DNA of 64,000 nucleotides from an uncultured Flavobacteriaceae bacterium (GTDB lineage Bacteria > Bacteroidota > Bacteroidia > Flavobacteriales > Flavobacteriaceae), in contig CAJXUB010000004.1 in the NCBI GenBank assembly GCA_913061125.1, positions 1-64,000 of the forward strand, given 5' to 3'. The position numbers and the translations under genes were made by a program. Positions 38,730 through 49,283 of the stretch are shown piece after piece. The notes beneath the pieces were generated by a model that worked only from the letters and a program-made list of their open reading frames with translations, did no database searches and was not told where the DNA came from. Numbering within the stretch: position 1 is the stretch's first letter; each line of letters opens with the position of its first letter.

Positions 38730-39062
38730 TTATTGAACACAAGAGCCGTTTGGAACATGCTGGGCGGGCTCCAACAGCACCACATCGTTTTCGGATACGC
38801 CTCCCAAAATTAGACATTCGCTTTTAAAATTAGCAACTTGTTTTGGTGCAAAATTTATATTCGCAACGATTTGTCTGTGGAGCAATTCGGATTTGGTGTA
38901 AAGTGTCGTAATTTGGGCCGAGGATTGCTTCATCCCCAAAGGACCAAAATCAATAATCAATTGATAAGCCGGTTTGCGCGCTTTTGGAAAATCGCGAACT
39001 TCTACGATGGTCCCCACTCTTAAATCAATTTTTTGAAAATCTTCAAATGAAATTTCGCTCAT
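38730..39062 (-). CDS. tRNA-binding protein (CsaA/export-related chaperone-like)
   Basis: 'FQKIDLRVGTIVEVRDFPKARKPAYQLIIDFG.LGMKQSSAQITTLY...NFAPKQVANFKSECLILG'. Confidence 0.92.
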   Translation of the reverse strand: MSEISFEDFQKIDLRVGTIVEVRDFPKARKPAYQLIIDFGPLGMKQSSAQITTLYTKSELLHRQIVANINFAPKQVANFKSECLILGGVSENDVVLLEPAQHVPNGSCVQ

Positions 39063-39111
39063 TTCTATGTAACTTTACTGCGTAAAGATATGCATTTTTA
39101 AAACAAAAGTT

Positions 39112-39666
39112 ATGGCCAGAACCCCATCAAATATGTTGCCTCTTGGTACAGATGCGCCGTTGTTTAATTTACTTGATACGAGATCCGGACAAGTTCAGTT
39201 TTTGGATCAAATTCGAGGGGATAACGGTACCGTTATTGCTTTTATTTGCAATCACTGCCCGTTTGTGATTCATATTAATGAGTGCCTGATTGCGTTGGCT
39301 AAAGAATATCAAGCCAAAGGGATAAATTTTATAGCCATTTCAAGCAATGACGTACAAAACTATCCTCAGGATGACCCTCAACAAATGAAACTTCAGGCGG
39401 AAAAACTAGGTTATCCATTCCCTTATTTGTATGATGAAACTCAAGCTGTTGCCAAGGCCTACGATGCCGCTTGCACCCCAGATTTTTATTTGTTTGATGA
39501 CGTTTTAAAGCTTGTATATCGAGGTCAAATGGATGATTCAAGACCCGGAAATGGACAGCCAGTAACTGGTAATGATTTAAGGCATGCCATGAATTGTTTG
39601 TTAAATAACAGTCCAAATCAAAACATACAAAAACCGAGCATTGGGTGTAATATCAAGTGGAAATAA
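39112..39666 (+). CDS. Thioredoxin family protein (redoxin/AhpC-TSA type)
   Basis: 'GTVIAFICNHCPFVIHINECL', 'FIAISSNDVQNYPQDDPQQMKLQAEKLGYPFPYLYDETQAVAKAYDAACTPDFYLFD'. Confidence 0.92.
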   Translation: MARTPSNMLPLGTDAPLFNLLDTRSGQVQFLDQIRGDNGTVIAFICNHCPFVIHINECLIALAKEYQAKGINFIAISSNDVQNYPQDDPQQMKLQAEKLGYPFPYLYDETQAVAKAYDAACTPDFYLFDDVLKLVYRGQMDDSRPGNGQPVTGNDLRHAMNCLLNNSPNQNIQKPSIGCNIKWK

Positions 39667-41628
39667 TCAATCCTCCACTTTCACGACAAACATATCCTGA
39701 TATTTCAAAATAAACGCAGATTCGTTAACGTAGCGTCCGTTGGTATTTTGGGTGTACTTAAATTTATTTTCCAAATAAGTGGTTTGGGTGGAGGTCAATT
39801 GCTCAAAAACGGAGTTAAATGCGGTCAGACGAAGCAGTAGATCAAGGGTGAGGTCAAACCCTCGGGTAGCGTAGCGCGTTGGATAGGTGCCGAATTTTTC
39901 TAGGTACGATTTAGCAAACGAGGTTAACTCTTCCTGATTAAAATGAACCGATACAAATTGAAAGTTCAAATTAGATAAATCTGAATTTGAAATATTAGAT
40001 CCCATAAATGCTTTGTTGTAATTTGTAGTCATCAGACTCAAATCTCGCTCAACTTCAATTTCAATATCATTGTTGTCTTGGTCTTTCTCAGTTGTAATGC
40101 CATTTAAACCATTGAGCATACTCGAAACATTGGAAGCAAAACTCTCATTGGTTGTTTCGAGAAAAATCACGGTCCTACCCGGCTCTAAAGTATTTCTAAC
40201 AGTCTCAAAATCAACATAATATTGATCCCTACCCTCCGAGTCACGTTCGGAAGTTAACACCTCTGCATCTGGAAAAATGGCCTTTATTTTAGAGATTCTA
40301 AATGTGCTTTTAGCGTCTGTAATGATTACAGTGTTGTGCGCTATGGTATCTTTTTTGGCGTGACGCAACAGCTTATCGGCCATCCAGTTATCATCTGGAA
40401 TGGTCTGAATTAAATTCGGATAATTTGCATTAAACTTGACAAATGGAGACACGACAGCAGTATTGCTTTTGGTCATTGCTTTGGCCACAAGCGTGGAATT
40501 TTGAGCAGTGATTGGACCGAGAATAAAATCGTAATTTGATAGATTTTTAGTTTGAATCAGTTGATTAACCGTTTGCGCATTGGCTTGAGTGTCAAAAACT
40601 TGTAATTTGGTGGAAATGCCCAAACGTTTTGCAGAATCTAAAGCCATTTCAACTCCAGCATAAAACTCTGTTGCTATGCGAATGTAACCGTCACGTTGAA
40701 TTTGTTGCTTGGCCAATTGAATGGAATCAAAAGCCACAGAATTGGTCTTAAAAGGAAGTAAAAGTGCCACCAATTTTGGATCGAAATGTTGCAATTGATT
40801 GGCAAGTGTAGTGGTTTCGATAGCATCCAAATCAATAGCCCTAATGCTCGATTTTGGTACCTTGAGTACCATGCCTTCTTTTAGACCTGTTTTTTCAAGT
40901 CCTGGATTGAGTTGTTCTAAACTGTCCTTTTGCAAGCCTAATTTCTTGTATAATCTGTAAAATCCTTCTTTGGGAAGTACTTTATAAAAGCCAAAGCGTT
41001 CGTCAGTAACGTCCTGCTCGGCAGCGCGCTGAATGTTGGGAACATTGAGCTGTTGTCCTGGCTTTAGCACCGATCCAATATCTGGATTTAAAGCTTCTAA
41101 TTCTTGTACAGAAATGCCGTATTTATAGGCCACTCGCCACTTCCCCTCTTTGGGAAGAACAGTGTGGGTTTTTAATGCTTTTGGGATAACGGCAACCGTT
41201 TTTGATTTATATTTTGGGATATAAATTTTGTCTTTAAATTGCAATGGCACATCCATAAGACGCTGATTGTGTCGTTTGATATCATCAACAGTAACATTAT
41301 ATTTTTGGGCGATACTGAACAAGGTTTCTTTTCGTTTTACACGATGGACTTTATAGGAAACAACCTCTTGAATCTCAGTGGTTTTTAGGTCCTTTTTTTG
41401 AATTGCATTTGGAATGACCAAAACAATATCAACTGGAAGTTGATTTTTCACATCAGGGTTTAAAGCCAATATATCAGTGGTTGTAATCCCATACAATCGA
41501 GCAATGGACTCTAAAGTGTCTTTAGATTCCACCGTGTGCGTCCGTAGTGTTTGCGCAAAGGACACGTTAAGGCAAAGGAGGCATAAAACGCCAAATAAAA
41601 TTTTATTCATGTTGTTACTTTGGTGCAT
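39667..41628 (-). CDS. LysM-repeat protein with C-terminal type-1 periplasmic-binding-like (LpoA-like?) domain
   Basis: Signal peptide; about 4 LysM-like repeats ('HTVESKDTLESIARLYGITTTDILALNPDV', 'HRVKRKETLFSIAQKYNVTVDDIKRHN', ...); 'LVALLLPFKT...EFYAGVEMALDSAKRLGISTKLQVFDTQ...DFILGPITAQNSTLVAKAMTKSNTAVVSPF'. Confidence 0.88.
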   Translation of the reverse strand: MHQSNNMNKILFGVLCLLCLNVSFAQTLRTHTVESKDTLESIARLYGITTTDILALNPDVKNQLPVDIVLVIPNAIQKKDLKTTEIQEVVSYKVHRVKRKETLFSIAQKYNVTVDDIKRHNQRLMDVPLQFKDKIYIPKYKSKTVAVIPKALKTHTVLPKEGKWRVAYKYGISVQELEALNPDIGSVLKPGQQLNVPNIQRAAEQDVTDERFGFYKVLPKEGFYRLYKKLGLQKDSLEQLNPGLEKTGLKEGMVLKVPKSSIRAIDLDAIETTTLANQLQHFDPKLVALLLPFKTNSVAFDSIQLAKQQIQRDGYIRIATEFYAGVEMALDSAKRLGISTKLQVFDTQANAQTVNQLIQTKNLSNYDFILGPITAQNSTLVAKAMTKSNTAVVSPFVKFNANYPNLIQTIPDDNWMADKLLRHAKKDTIAHNTVIITDAKSTFRISKIKAIFPDAEVLTSERDSEGRDQYYVDFETVRNTLEPGRTVIFLETTNESFASNVSSMLNGLNGITTEKDQDNNDIEIEVERDLSLMTTNYNKAFMGSNISNSDLSNLNFQFVSVHFNQEELTSFAKSYLEKFGTYPTRYATRGFDLTLDLLLRLTAFNSVFEQLTSTQTTYLENKFKYTQNTNGRYVNESAFILKYQDMFVVKVED

Positions 41629-41668
41629 TTGTAAACTAAGCTATGAAGTGCTTTCGACAAATCCAAAT

Positions 41669-43207
41669 CTATTCCCATTCTATGGTAGCTGGCGGCTTGG
41701 AACTGATGTCGTACACAACTCTATTGACGCCTTTTACTTTATTGATAATTTCATTGGAGGTTTTTTGCAGAAACTCGTAAGGTAAATTAACCCAATCGGC
41801 AGTCATCCCATCAGTACTTTCAACAGCTCTGAGTGCCACACACTTTTCGTAGGTTCGCTCATCGCCCATAACTCCAACACTGTTCACGGGCAACAACATC
41901 GCACCTGCTTGCCACACCTTGTCGTACAAATTCCATTCTCGTAATCCATCGATAAAAATGGCATCAACATCTTGAAGAATACGTACTTTTTCGGGGGTGA
42001 TATCCCCTAGAATTCGAATGGCCAGTCCTGGTCCTGGAAACGGATGACGCCCCAGCAATTGGGCATCAATTCCTAAAGATGCGCCCACGCGGCGTACTTC
42101 GTCTTTAAACAATGTTTTCAAGGGTTCTACAACTTTCAACTTCATAAAATCTGGAAGTCCTCCCACATTATGATGACTTTTTATGGTGGCACTGGGGCCT
42201 CCAGTAGCCGACACGCTTTCTATGACATCAGGGTAAATGGTTCCTTGCGCTAACCATTTGACATTATCGATTAAATGGGCTTCATCATCAAAAACTTCGA
42301 TGAAAACGCGGCCAATGGTTTTTCGTTTTTTTTCGGGATCATCAATCCCTGAAAGGGCCTCCAAAAAACGGGTCGAGGCATCGACACCTTTCACATTTAG
42401 ACCCATACCCTCGTATTGCTTCAGTACACTTGTAAACTCGTTTTTACGCAACAGTCCGTTATTGACAAAAATGCAAAATAAATTGTCGCCAATGGCTTTG
42501 TGTAGAAGGATTGCAGCAACCGTTGAATCGACTCCTCCAGAAAGTCCAAGAACAACTTTGTCGTTTTTAAGTTTGGCTTTAAGTTCGGCTACGGTTTCTT
42601 CCACAAAAGAATCTGGTGTCCAGTCTTGTTTGAACCCCGTTATGTTTACCAAAAAATTCTTCAAAAGTGTTTTTCCATCTGTTGAATGGTACACTTCAGG
42701 GTGAAATTGGATGGCGTAGGTCGTTTCACCTTCAATTTTGTAAGCCGCATTTTCAACATCGCGGGTACTGGCCAATAATACCCCGTTGGTGGGTAAGACT
42801 TTAATGGTGTCGCTATGGCTCATCCATACTTGACTGCCCTCGGAAATATCCTCAAAAAAGGCGTCTTTTTTGATGTATGACAAATTAGCACGACCGTATT
42901 CTCTGGTGTTTGATGGCGCGACATTTCCTCCAGAGAAATGAGCTAAATATTGGGCCCCGTAACAAACCGCCAAAACAGGTTTTTTACCCCGAATTTCAGA
43001 CAAGTCGGGATGCAGCGCGTCGTCGCCTCGAACAGACTGTGGACTACCAGATAGAATGACGGCTTTGTAATGGTCCAATTGTTTAGGAAAATTGTTGTAG
43101 GGATGGATTTCGCTGTAAATGTTAAGTTCGCGAACACGTCGTGCTATGAGCTGGGTGTATTGCGAACCAAAATCGAGAATGAGAACCTTATCATGTTGCA
43201 TGCCCAA
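41669..43207 (-). CDS. guaA: GMP synthase (glutamine-hydrolyzing)
   Basis: '[27 protein letters not shown]', '[13 protein letters not shown]', '[23 protein letters not shown]', C-term '[16 protein letters not shown]'. Confidence 0.98.
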   Translation of the reverse strand: MGMQHDKVLILDFGSQYTQLIARRVRELNIYSEIHPYNNFPKQLDHYKAVILSGSPQSVRGDDALHPDLSEIRGKKPVLAVCYGAQYLAHFSGGNVAPSNTREYGRANLSYIKKDAFFEDISEGSQVWMSHSDTIKVLPTNGVLLASTRDVENAAYKIEGETTYAIQFHPEVYHSTDGKTLLKNFLVNITGFKQDWTPDSFVEETVAELKAKLKNDKVVLGLSGGVDSTVAAILLHKAIGDNLFCIFVNNGLLRKNEFTSVLKQYEGMGLNVKGVDASTRFLEALSGIDDPEKKRKTIGRVFIEVFDDEAHLIDNVKWLAQGTIYPDVIESVSATGGPSATIKSHHNVGGLPDFMKLKVVEPLKTLFKDEVRRVGASLGIDAQLLGRHPFPGPGLAIRILGDITPEKVRILQDVDAIFIDGLREWNLYDKVWQAGAMLLPVNSVGVMGDERTYEKCVALRAVESTDGMTADWVNLPYEFLQKTSNEIINKVKGVNRVVYDISSKPPATIEWE

Positions 43208-43252
43208 AAGTACTATTTATCTCTAAATTCTATATCAAATTAGTATTAAAAT

Positions 43253-44851
43253 TTATAAAGAAATTGTGGTAAATCCTTGTTGAAAAGGATCGAGTTCTAA
43301 TTTTAGGGTTTCAATAAAACTCTGGCCATAATGAGCATAAAAGGTAGAAAAATTAATCCGCCTTTCTTGTAAATTCCCCTCTGGAAATAACATCGATTGC
43401 AGCGCAAGTGCTTTGTCAATTTGAGCTTTGTGCTTTCGTTTTTCGGCTTTTAGCAGTCGTTTTTCTAAGTTCATTAGGCCATTAATTTGCTTTTGTTCTT
43501 GGGCCGAAACTGCTCCCAAAAAGGAGGCATCTGTTTGTTTGGCAACAGAGTAAAGGGCTTTAAATTGCTGTTTAATATGGTTCTTCTGTTGAGTAAAATC
43601 GATGAGTTGGGGTTGAGAACCAATCAAGGTTTTGGCCAATTTGTCGCGGGATGCAAATAAATCAGCTGTGGTCAATTGTAATTTCTCCAAATTTTCTTCT
43701 TGCTTTTTTGAGATAATAAGTGCAGAATTGCGGTGCAATAATAGCGGAAAAGTAATATTCCAGCAGTCAAAAGTTGATTTAAGCTGCAACCAATACGACA
43801 ATTCTCCCCCACCACCCACATAACACAAATTGGGTAAAATGGTTTCTTGATACAGGGGGCGCATCAATACATTAGGCGAAAATCGGTCGGGGTGGGTTTC
43901 CAATTCCTTCAAAATACCTTTTAAATCCCATTTCAAATTGGTGTCTAAAACCCTAAAAATTCCGTCCTTTTCTTCAATTCGCGCTCTGGAATTATCAGTG
44001 GTGTAAAATAAATTGATAGGTCTTGGATTGACTTGTATTTTAAATGATTTATGGATGGATTTCAGGGCTTTATTAGTGGTGTTTACTTGATTAAAAACCA
44101 CTTTATTGGAGAGTTCGTCCGAGAGCGTTGGAACAAACAACCGCTTAAGATCCGCATCGTCGCCGTCAATAACAAGAAGTCCATCGTCCCCGAATATTTG
44201 ATGCACCAAAGCTCGTGTGGCATCGGCCAAATTGTTGGACTTTAAATAGGCCGTTTCAAACATTATTTTTAAATCATTTGAATACGCGGTCGTTCCCAAT
44301 TGTTTTGAAAACTGATTAAAAACTGTTTGCAATTCAGAGGTTGATAATCGTCCCACAGGGCCGTTGGAGAGGCGGTGCCATTCCAATCGATGTTCTTTAA
44401 AATAAAAATGGTTGATTTCTTCAAAATCGTGATCCTCAGAGGCCATCCAAAATACAGGAACAACGTTACTATTGGGGTAATTCGCCTTAAGGGTGTTTGC
44501 TAAATTAATTACCGAAATAATTTTATACAAAAAAAACAAAGGCCCGCCCATTAGGTTCAATTGATGTCCCGTAGTTACCGTAAAAGTATTGGCCTGTTTT
44601 AAGGCATCAATTTGTGCTTTTATTGAAGAATTGGGTTTCAGATGATTGTATTGGGCATGCAACCTTTCGGCTAAAATGATCCTGTGTTGTTCAGTATAGT
44701 TAGCGGTTTTTGCCGTCATTTGGGAACCAAAATGGTCCAAGGTTGGAGGGGCTTTATAAAACGGCTCCAACAAGGGGTTCATGTCCATCAGCTCTTGTAC
44801 CAATGCCGGTAAAGTTCCTGTGGTTTGATATGAAATAAACGACGACGACAT
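43253..44851 (-). CDS. bshC: Bacillithiol biosynthesis cysteine-adding enzyme BshC
   Basis: 'VTTGHQLNLMGGPLFFLYKIISVINLANTL', 'VPVFWMASEDHDFEEINHF', 'LMRPLYQETILPNLCYVGGGGELSYWLQLKSTFD'. Confidence 0.96.
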   Translation of the reverse strand: MSSSFISYQTTGTLPALVQELMDMNPLLEPFYKAPPTLDHFGSQMTAKTANYTEQHRIILAERLHAQYNHLKPNSSIKAQIDALKQANTFTVTTGHQLNLMGGPLFFLYKIISVINLANTLKANYPNSNVVPVFWMASEDHDFEEINHFYFKEHRLEWHRLSNGPVGRLSTSELQTVFNQFSKQLGTTAYSNDLKIMFETAYLKSNNLADATRALVHQIFGDDGLLVIDGDDADLKRLFVPTLSDELSNKVVFNQVNTTNKALKSIHKSFKIQVNPRPINLFYTTDNSRARIEEKDGIFRVLDTNLKWDLKGILKELETHPDRFSPNVLMRPLYQETILPNLCYVGGGGELSYWLQLKSTFDCWNITFPLLLHRNSALIISKKQEENLEKLQLTTADLFASRDKLAKTLIGSQPQLIDFTQQKNHIKQQFKALYSVAKQTDASFLGAVSAQEQKQINGLMNLEKRLLKAEKRKHKAQIDKALALQSMLFPEGNLQERRINFSTFYAHYGQSFIETLKLELDPFQQGFTTISL

Positions 44852-44904
44852 GCCTTGCTGTTAAATTGTAGGTAAAGATAATTGATTAATTCTATTGCAA
44901 AAAA

Positions 44905-46209
44905 TCACACCACTTCTGCGTATAAATCAAAATCGGCAGCATCGGTAATGGTGACTGTGGCAAATTCGCCAGTTTTGAGATACACTTTAGAGGCATCTAT
45001 CAACACCTCATTATCAACATCGGGGGAGTCAAACTCGGTACGTCCAATAAAATATTGGCCTTCTTTGCGGTCAATCACAACCTTTAGGGTTTGACCAATT
45101 TTACCTTGATTATGTTCCCAAGAAATTTGGGATTGCAATTCCATAATTGCATTGGCTCGGGCCTGTTTAACCTCTAGAGGGACATCGTCCACCAAATTAT
45201 AGGCATGGGTATTCTCTTCGTGAGAATAAGTAAAACAACCCAGCCGCTCAAAACGCATGGCTTCGACCCATTGTTTGAGGGTTTGAAAATCTTTTTCGGT
45301 TTCTCCGGGATAGCCCACAATCAATGTGGTTCGAATAGCCATATTGGGGACCGCTTCACGGAATTTTTGAAGTAATTTGGTTGTTTTTTCTTGGGTGGTT
45401 CCCCGTCGCATGCTCTTCAAAATTTGATCTGAAATATGTTGCAAAGGGATGTCCAAATAATTGCAAATTTTGGGCTCATGTTTCATGACCTCTAAAACGT
45501 CCATTGGAAAACCCGTTGGAAACGCATAGTGCAAACGAATCCACTCAATCCCATCAACGTTTACCAACGCTTTTAACAGTTCGGCAAGGTTTCGTTTTTT
45601 GTACAAATCCAATCCATAATAGGTTAAATCTTGTGCAATTAAAATCAATTCTTTGACGCCATTGGCAGCTAATTTTTCGGCCTCAATAATCAAGCTTTCG
45701 ATGGGTTTGGATCGGTGTTTACCACGCATCAAAGGGATGGCACAAAAACTGCAAGGGCGATCGCAACCCTCTGAAATTTTGAGATAGGCATAATTTTTTG
45801 GGGTTGTTGTTAAACGTTCTCCGATAAGCTCGTGCTTGTAGTCGGCCCCTAAAGCTTTGAGAAGTTGAGGCAATTCTGTGGTACCAAAGTATTGATCTAC
45901 ATCAGGAATTTCTTCAATTAAATCGGGTTTATAGCGTTCGCTTAAACATCCCGTTACAAATACTTTATCGACCTCACCTGCTTCTTTTTTTTGAACAAAA
46001 TCCAGAATGGTATTGACGCTTTCCTCTTTGGCATTATCGATGAATCCACAGGTATTGATGACCACAATATTGCCCTCTTCTTCGTGGGCTACCGCCTTAC
46101 CGTTGGCTTTGAGTTGCCCCATCAGGACCTCACTGTCATAGACATTTTTGCTGCACCCTAAAGTGACTACATTGATCGTATTTTTTTTTCGTGATTTGGT
46201 TCTCATCAA
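44905..46209 (-). CDS. rimO: Ribosomal protein S12 methylthiotransferase RimO
   Basis: 'NVVTLGCSKNVYDSEVLMGQL', 'ISEGCDRPCSFCAIPLMRGKHRSKPIE', 'TLIVGYPGETEKDF', C-terminal TRAM. Confidence 0.97.
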   Translation of the reverse strand: MMRTKSRKKNTINVVTLGCSKNVYDSEVLMGQLKANGKAVAHEEEGNIVVINTCGFIDNAKEESVNTILDFVQKKEAGEVDKVFVTGCLSERYKPDLIEEIPDVDQYFGTTELPQLLKALGADYKHELIGERLTTTPKNYAYLKISEGCDRPCSFCAIPLMRGKHRSKPIESLIIEAEKLAANGVKELILIAQDLTYYGLDLYKKRNLAELLKALVNVDGIEWIRLHYAFPTGFPMDVLEVMKHEPKICNYLDIPLQHISDQILKSMRRGTTQEKTTKLLQKFREAVPNMAIRTTLIVGYPGETEKDFQTLKQWVEAMRFERLGCFTYSHEENTHAYNLVDDVPLEVKQARANAIMELQSQISWEHNQGKIGQTLKVVIDRKEGQYFIGRTEFDSPDVDNEVLIDASKVYLKTGEFATVTITDAADFDLYAEVV

Positions 46210-47823
46210 CTATTGATAATTGAAGGGTTCTGGTCTCTGTTTAGCGAATTTCTCAAAAACATAGCCCCATGTATAAAGGTCACTCTCTTGGAAAGGTTTT
46301 CCAATAAAAGTTAGCCCCTTTGGCTCCCCCTTTTCCGTAAGGCCCATCGGAACGGTTAATGCCGGATATTCTGCAACAGCGGCGTAAGAAGCATGATAGT
46401 TGTTTATAGAAAGTAACCCATCTAACCGATAACGCATCATTACATCATTAAAATATTTTCGCCCATTTGATTTTAGGGTGTATTTTATGTCCTCAAATTC
46501 TTGTGTTGAAGCTGTATCGGCCACAATTCCTCTAAACAACAGTTGCCCATAAGGCGCTCTTGCCACACTGTCTTTTTCATTGAAATCAATTATGGATTGA
46601 ACACCCTCGTATGGAAGATTTACATTAGCATGTTTGTTGAAATACAAAGGCAAGTCTGTTTTCATGTCCAAATTCAGAAGTCGTAAAAATCCTGGTAAAT
46701 CTTGCTTTTGAGGTTCCACAGCAACGATTTCAACCCCGCGGGATTTTAAAATTTCGATGGCGGTGGCATACAAGGTGTCTTTCATTAGCTCTTGAATGGC
46801 TCCAAAACGTTTTCCTTTTAAGTGATGAGTCTGAATAGCTTCTAGATCAATGTTTGGAACTCTTTTGGATTTAAAATCATTTGAGTCGTATCCAATTATG
46901 GCATTATAGAGCAATACATTATCTATTATATATTTTGATATTGGACCAGCAGTATCAAGAGTACTTGAAATCGGAACAATACCGCTTCGACTTACCGTTC
47001 CTACGGTTGGTTTTAGCCCCACAGCGCCGTTCTGACTCGAGGGCGATAAAATAGACCCCGAGGTCTCACTACCAATGGCCGCAGCACAAAAATTGGCTGC
47101 CACTGCCACTGCACTTCCCGAGCTGGAACCGCCCGTGTCAAGCGATTTACGACCGTAGGGATTAAACGTTTGTCCCCCCACAGCGCTGTAACCGCTTGGG
47201 CAATCGCCACAGAAAAAATACGCCCACTCACTCAAGTTGGCTTTACCCAAAATTAAGGCCCCTGAGGCCTTGAGCTGTTTGCTTAAAAAAGAATCATCTG
47301 TTCTGTTTTTCATAAGAGCCACAGCGCCAGCTGTTGTCACTAAACCTTTGGCATTGATGTTATCTTTCAGTAAAATAGGCATGCCGTAAATCGAGGTATT
47401 GCTAAGATCTGAAGGACGATTTTTATCCATTTCGCGGGCTTGGTCAAGAATATTAGGATTTAATGAAATCACAGAATTTAGCGATTTTTCATTGTCTCGA
47501 TCAAATGCCTTTATTCGGTACAGATAAAAGGTCACTAAAGTTTCGTAGTTAAATTTACCGTTGTCAATATGCTTTTGTATGGTAGGGATGTCTTGGTTCA
47601 AAATTAGAGGTTCCAGTCGGTGGTATCTCTCTGGAGAAAACTCCGAAAGTTGATTTTCGAAGGGAGCCCAAAAGTTGTCTAAATTGATAAACTTCGAGTC
47701 TTCGACCTTAAAGGTTCGAAACGATTTTTCTGAAATATCCCTTAAATTGGTTTCGCTTTTTGAACCCTCATTTTTACACCCCAAAAGCAGGCCAATTATA
47801 CTGAGTACTACTATTTTTTTCAT
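46210..47823 (-). CDS. Amidase (amidase-signature family), predicted lipoprotein
   Basis: Signal MKKIVVLSIIGLLLGCKN; 'GMPILLKDNINAKGLVTTAGAVAL', 'GGSSSGSAVAVAANFCAAAIGSETSGSILSPSSQNGAVGLKPTVG'. Confidence 0.94.
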   Translation of the reverse strand: MKKIVVLSIIGLLLGCKNEGSKSETNLRDISEKSFRTFKVEDSKFINLDNFWAPFENQLSEFSPERYHRLEPLILNQDIPTIQKHIDNGKFNYETLVTFYLYRIKAFDRDNEKSLNSVISLNPNILDQAREMDKNRPSDLSNTSIYGMPILLKDNINAKGLVTTAGAVALMKNRTDDSFLSKQLKASGALILGKANLSEWAYFFCGDCPSGYSAVGGQTFNPYGRKSLDTGGSSSGSAVAVAANFCAAAIGSETSGSILSPSSQNGAVGLKPTVGTVSRSGIVPISSTLDTAGPISKYIIDNVLLYNAIIGYDSNDFKSKRVPNIDLEAIQTHHLKGKRFGAIQELMKDTLYATAIEILKSRGVEIVAVEPQKQDLPGFLRLLNLDMKTDLPLYFNKHANVNLPYEGVQSIIDFNEKDSVARAPYGQLLFRGIVADTASTQEFEDIKYTLKSNGRKYFNDVMMRYRLDGLLSINNYHASYAAVAEYPALTVPMGLTEKGEPKGLTFIGKPFQESDLYTWGYVFEKFAKQRPEPFNYQ

Positions 47824-47828
47824 TTTAA

Positions 47829-48782
47829 TTATTTAAAAAATGAATCGACAAATTCAAATTTATTAAACACTTGAAGGTCTTCAATTCCCTCACCTACGCC
47901 GATATATTTCACAGGAACTTGAAACTGATCGCTGATTCCAATAACCACACCCCCTTTTGCAGTTCCGTCTAACTTGGTAACAGCCAATGCATTAACTTCC
48001 GTTGCAGCTGTGAATTGCTTGGCCTGTTCGAAAGCATTTTGACCGGTGGAACCATCCAAAACCAATAGCACTTCGTGTGGTGCATCAGGGACCACCTTTT
48101 GCATGACGCGTTTTATTTTGGTTAACTCATTCATCAAATTGACTTTGTTGTGCAATCGTCCTGCGGTGTCAATAATGACCACATCTGCATTGGAACTCGT
48201 TGCGCTTTGAAGGGTATCAAAAGCGACGGAAGCGGGGTCACTACCCATATTTTGCTTGACGATAGGAATCTGAACTCGATCGGCCCAAACTTGCAATTGG
48301 TCAATGGCGGCGGCTCGGAAGGTGTCCGCAGCACCCAAAACCACGTTTAGCCCTTGTTTTTTAAACTGATGGGCCAGTTTTCCGATGGTCGTTGTTTTCC
48401 CTGCACCGTTAACTCCAACAACCATGATGACATGGGGTTTGTATTTTGTAGAAATTGAAAAATCGGTCGCATTACCGCTGTGCGTTTCAGAGAGTAATGC
48501 CGCAATTTCTTCTCGTAAAATGACATTCAGCTCTGTTGTTCCCAAATATTTATCTCGAGAGACTCTTTCTTCAATTCGATCAATAATTTTCAAAGTGGTA
48601 TTCACACCAACATCGCTGGTGACCAAAACTTCCTCCAAGTCGTCTAAAACGCTATCGTCTACTTTCGATTTTCCGGCAACTGCTTTGCCTAATTTGTCAA
48701 AAAAACTCGATTTGGATTTTTCTAATCCTTTGTCGAGAGTGGCTTTTTTTTCAGAGGAAAATATGTTTTTAAAAAAACTCAT
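47829..48782 (-). CDS. ftsY: Signal recognition particle-docking protein FtsY
   Basis: 'VIMVVGVNGAGKTTTIGKLAHQFKKQG', 'LGAADTFRAAAIDQLQVWADR', 'VIIDTAGRLHNKVNLMNEL', 'ALAVTKLDGTAKGGVVIGI'. Confidence 0.97.
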   Translation of the reverse strand: MSFFKNIFSSEKKATLDKGLEKSKSSFFDKLGKAVAGKSKVDDSVLDDLEEVLVTSDVGVNTTLKIIDRIEERVSRDKYLGTTELNVILREEIAALLSETHSGNATDFSISTKYKPHVIMVVGVNGAGKTTTIGKLAHQFKKQGLNVVLGAADTFRAAAIDQLQVWADRVQIPIVKQNMGSDPASVAFDTLQSATSSNADVVIIDTAGRLHNKVNLMNELTKIKRVMQKVVPDAPHEVLLVLDGSTGQNAFEQAKQFTAATEVNALAVTKLDGTAKGGVVIGISDQFQVPVKYIGVGEGIEDLQVFNKFEFVDSFFK

Positions 48783-48842
48783 ACGGGTAATCAGACATTA
48801 ATTTTATTCTTGGTAGATGGGATGCAATATAACTAAAAAATA

Positions 48843-48878
48843 AAAGCCGCTTTGAGAAAAGCAGCTTTAAAAAATTTT
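48843..48878 (-). terminator. Probable terminator of the rpmB-rpmG-DUF4295 operon
   Basis: Minus strand: TTAAAGCTGCTTTTCTCAAAGCGGCTTTTATTTTTTAG. Confidence 0.55.
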
Positions 48879-48889
48879 TGGAACAATAC

Positions 48890-49042
48890 TTATTTCTTGT
48901 TCAGAAAATCATTGACTTTATCTGGGGACATAATTGACTCTACAAAAGTATATGCTCCGGTTTTTGGAGATTTTACCATCTTAATCGCTTTGGTCAAACG
49001 CTTGGACCCTGTTTGAAGTGATGCTACTGATTTCTTTGCCAT
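48890..49042 (-). CDS. DUF4295 family small protein (50 aa)
   Basis: Translated by hand: MAKKSVASLQTGSKRLTKAIKMVKSPKTGAYTFVESIMSPDKVNDFLNKK. Sits directly downstream of rpmG as is usual in Bacteroidota; absent from the supplied ORF track (below length cut-off). Confidence 0.9.
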   Translation of the reverse strand: MAKKSVASLQTGSKRLTKAIKMVKSPKTGAYTFVESIMSPDKVNDFLNKK

Positions 49043-49078
49043 GATGTATAGTATTCTGAAATTCTTTAAAATTTCGGA

Positions 49079-49261
49079 TTATTTAATTTCTTTGTGAACC
49101 GTCATGCGTTTCAGGATGGGATTAAATTTTTTAATCTCCATACGGTCTGGGGTGTTTTTTTTATTTTTCGTTGTGATATAACGAGAAGTCCCAGCTTGCC
49201 CAGAAGCTTTGTGCTCTGTACATTCCAAAATAACCTGAATTCTATTTCCTTTTTTTGCCAT
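49079..49261 (-). CDS. rpmG: 50S ribosomal protein L33
   Basis: '[60 protein letters not shown]'. Confidence 0.97.
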   Translation of the reverse strand: MAKKGNRIQVILECTEHKASGQAGTSRYITTKNKKNTPDRMEIKKFNPILKRMTVHKEIK

Positions 49262-49283
49262 AATGCGTACGCTTTAGGTTGAT

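Noticed and set aside
42237-42704. 155-aa plus-strand ORF inside guaA
   Set aside because: Antisense shadow ORF of a highly conserved gene; Ser/Pro-rich composition typical of reverse-frame translation.
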